A stretch of 64,000 bases of DNA from Terriglobia bacterium. GTDB lineage: Bacteria; Acidobacteriota; Terriglobia; Terriglobales; Acidobacteriaceae. This document shows positions 62,588-64,000 of this stretch, one piece after another. The notes beneath the pieces were generated by a model. That model did not search any database and was not told the origin of the DNA. It was given only the letters and a program-made list of their open reading frames with translations. The translations under genes and the position numbers were made by a program. Where the stretch lies: positions 100,253 through 164,252 of the forward strand of contig JAIQFO010000006.1 of assembly GCA_020073215.1 (NCBI GenBank), in the 5' to 3' direction. Each line of letters starts with the position of its first letter. Position 1 is the stretch's first letter.

Positions 62588-63250
62588 ACTATCACGCTAC
62601 CTCCTCATGAGCGGTCGCGCAAGGCACAACCGTTCGTGACATTCTCAGCCCGATGTGTCTCGCTAGAAGCTAGTGGCTAGCCTCTTACCCCAATCGTTCG
62701 GCCGGGCTTACTGGGTACTACACAAACTTGCAAATCACTCAAGCGATCCGCGTTAGCCGGAAACATAGCTAATCCGCTCCTCGCCTTCCTCGCATTGTAG
62801 CGAGCACCCCGTCTCCTCAAGGTCCTCATCAAGAAAAGAACCCGCCGAACTTCGGCGGGTGATTTTTTGGTTTCTGCCAAGGCGCTCCACCTTGATGAGT
62901 CGGGGGCCTTTGCTCGCTGGGAGTGGTTCTGCGCTAGGGGATTAAGGATCACGAAGATGAGAAAGGTTACAGTCCTAAACTTTCACGTGGAAAGTGTCGC
63001 CCAAGTGCATCGACCCGATGCTGGATCAATGGAACGCTCGAAGCAAAGGTTCTCGTGTGGGCCGACGCTTGGCACTGTGTACCCTTGATGCAGGTTCACC
63101 AATCGCCCGCGCGGATCACTATCAGCGTGCAATGCGCAGTGTTCGACGTACTAATAACATGGCACGGTCATGATGAGCAGTTCCTCAAGAAGCAAAAAGA
63201 CCGCAGCAGCCTGCGATCTTCATTCCGAGTGGAAGCATGCGGTCGGCTGG
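62588..63250. other. Gene-poor stretch
   Basis: About 660 nt with one clear hairpin terminator (62840-62868). The reading frames present are short and of poor composition. Confidence 0.5.
62840..62868. terminator. Intrinsic terminator hairpin
   Basis: ACCCGCCGAA / TTCGGCGGGT around one base, followed by GATTTTTT on the plus strand. The minus strand has the T-rich TTCTTTTCTT, so it could work both ways. No gene lies directly upstream on the plus strand. Confidence 0.65.
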
Positions 63251-63421
63251 CTACCCGGTCGCCTTGGTCACCTGAAGAAGTTTTCGCCTCTTCAGGAATG
63301 TGATGATTGGCTTTCCGCAGATCCTACAAAACGAGAATTCCGGCCATCCAAATCCGACAACGACCGCCTCGTTGCGGTTCTTGATTTCCTTCCTGCAGTT
63401 GTCGCACTTGGTGACAAGCAT
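63251..63421 (-). CDS. Small zinc-binding protein
   Basis: A 56-residue protein starting at ATG 63421, 12 nt after the stop of the coiled-coil gene. Two CxxC knuckles (KCDNCRKEIKN and FCRICGKPIITF) predict one zinc ion. It is probably cotranscribed with the coiled-coil gene. No family name is assigned. Confidence 0.6.
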   Translation of the reverse strand: MLVTKCDNCRKEIKNRNEAVVVGFGWPEFSFCRICGKPIITFLKRRKLLQVTKATG

Positions 63422-63433
63422 GGTCGGCGGGAA

Positions 63434-63715
63434 CTATGCGGATGCGTTCTCAACCTTTACAATGCGAGCACCATAGTCTCGTAGTTGATCTTCGTGGCGG
63501 CGAAGCTGCTCGGCGCCGACGATGTTTTCCTGCCTGAGATCCTCCATCCCCTTCATGATGCCGTCAAGTTTGCCGATCACGGTTCCGAATTTATCATCGA
63601 GCTTCCGGTCCATTTGTCCGAATCTTCGATCGACCCGCTCAAAACGTTCTCCCACAAATTCGGCGAGTTCCTGGAAATCCCCGATGTTTGCGTACTCATT
63701 CTTTGGTTTAGCCAT
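63434..63715 (-). CDS. Coiled-coil protein
   Basis: A 93-residue, strongly helical protein (ELAEFVGERFERVDRRFGQM, DRKLDDKFGTVIGKLDGIMK). It is a heptad-repeat coiled coil over most of its length. It is followed by a zinc-knuckle gene on the same strand. Function unknown. Confidence 0.65.
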   Translation of the reverse strand: MAKPKNEYANIGDFQELAEFVGERFERVDRRFGQMDRKLDDKFGTVIGKLDGIMKGMEDLRQENIVGAEQLRRHEDQLRDYGARIVKVENASA

Positions 63716-64000
63716 ATAACTTCAGCATACGACTTATACAACGCCTGTCAAATGTGGATAATACGGTCGTCGGTCGTCTTCGGATCTAATTCCGACCCAA
63801 GGTTAACTGGTTAACCGACGCAGAAAGTGTCCAATCCTAGAATTCCAGAACACTCGCTCTCCAGAATGCGCTCAACCTCTGGCCCAGTCTGCGTCGCGCT
63901 GGGACACCCGCCGTTCCTGGGCGCTATCCAAATAGCAGCTCTGTTGGATATGGCGTGAGTGTGCGGAAACGGTGACATAGGGCACACCCAGAAAACGCTT
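63716..64000. other. Intergenic to window end
   Basis: No gene supported in the last 285 nt. It holds copy 3 of the dispersed repeat (63821-63845). Confidence 0.45.
63821..63845. repeat. Dispersed ~20-nt repeat, copy 3
   Basis: CAGAAAGTGTCCAATCCTAG; see 44438-44460 and 48535-48553. Confidence 0.4.

Noticed and set aside
1..64000. CRISPR arrays
   Set aside because: No regularly spaced repeats with unique spacers were seen; the only tandem repeat has two units 25 nt apart.

Overview
The window looks like chromosome from an Acidobacteriota bacterium, probably of the Terriglobia type. This is an inference from gene content: an Oar-like TonB-dependent receptor with a carboxypeptidase-regulatory domain, a DUF2934 protein, repeated small FmdB-type zinc ribbons, YVTN/Ig-repeat lipoproteins and GC-rich housekeeping genes. 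No ribosomal RNA is present to test it.

Layout. 1-8.5 kb (mostly minus strand): a partial sulfatase-like/TPR protein, a TonB-type receptor, a small protein, a LolA-like protein, a membrane protein and seryl-tRNA synthetase. 8.6-14.4 kb (plus strand): a PafA-like phosphatase overlapping dihydroorotate dehydrogenase (pyrD), then urocanase and imidazolonepropionase (hutU, hutI) of histidine breakdown. 14.67 kb: tRNA-Phe(GAA), followed at once by a tyrosine integrase. 14.8-27.7 kb: a mobile island with a second tyrosine integrase at its right end. It carries mostly small, tightly packed genes of phage or plasmid character: DUF5131 (Gp37/Gp68), a J-domain protein, a GIY-YIG protein, a DUF3102-like protein and a dual-specificity phosphatase.

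27.9-37.3 kb: rmuC, then a run of cytoplasmic-looking hydrolases on the plus strand: a broken subtilase, a GH13 amylase-family enzyme, an HEXXH metallopeptidase, an MBL-fold hydrolase, a frameshifted patatin copy and an intact patatin. None of the intact ones shows a signal peptide. 38.2-41.6 kb: a membrane protein, a lipoprotein, a trypsin-fold protease and a small protein.

42.0-44.3 kb is the most interesting part. A compact, overlapping operon encodes a 45-residue His/Pro-repeat peptide, a protein that fuses an E2-like (UBC) domain to an E1-like (ThiF) domain, and a JAB/JAMM peptidase. These are the conjugation and removal enzymes of a ubiquitin-like modification pathway, with no CD-NTase next to them. 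An intrinsic terminator stands directly in front of the operon and may act as an attenuator.

44.5-64 kb holds scattered small genes: pRiA4b ORF-3-like, two FmdB-like zinc ribbons, an Mth938-like protein, DUF2934, a tandem DsrC-like protein, an ABM monooxygenase, a nucleoside deaminase, a LuxR regulator with a truncated partial copy beside it, a large Ig/metallopeptidase/YVTN lipoprotein and a coiled-coil plus zinc-ribbon pair. Gene fragments and dispersed repeats are common from 30 kb onward, which points to repeated rearrangement.
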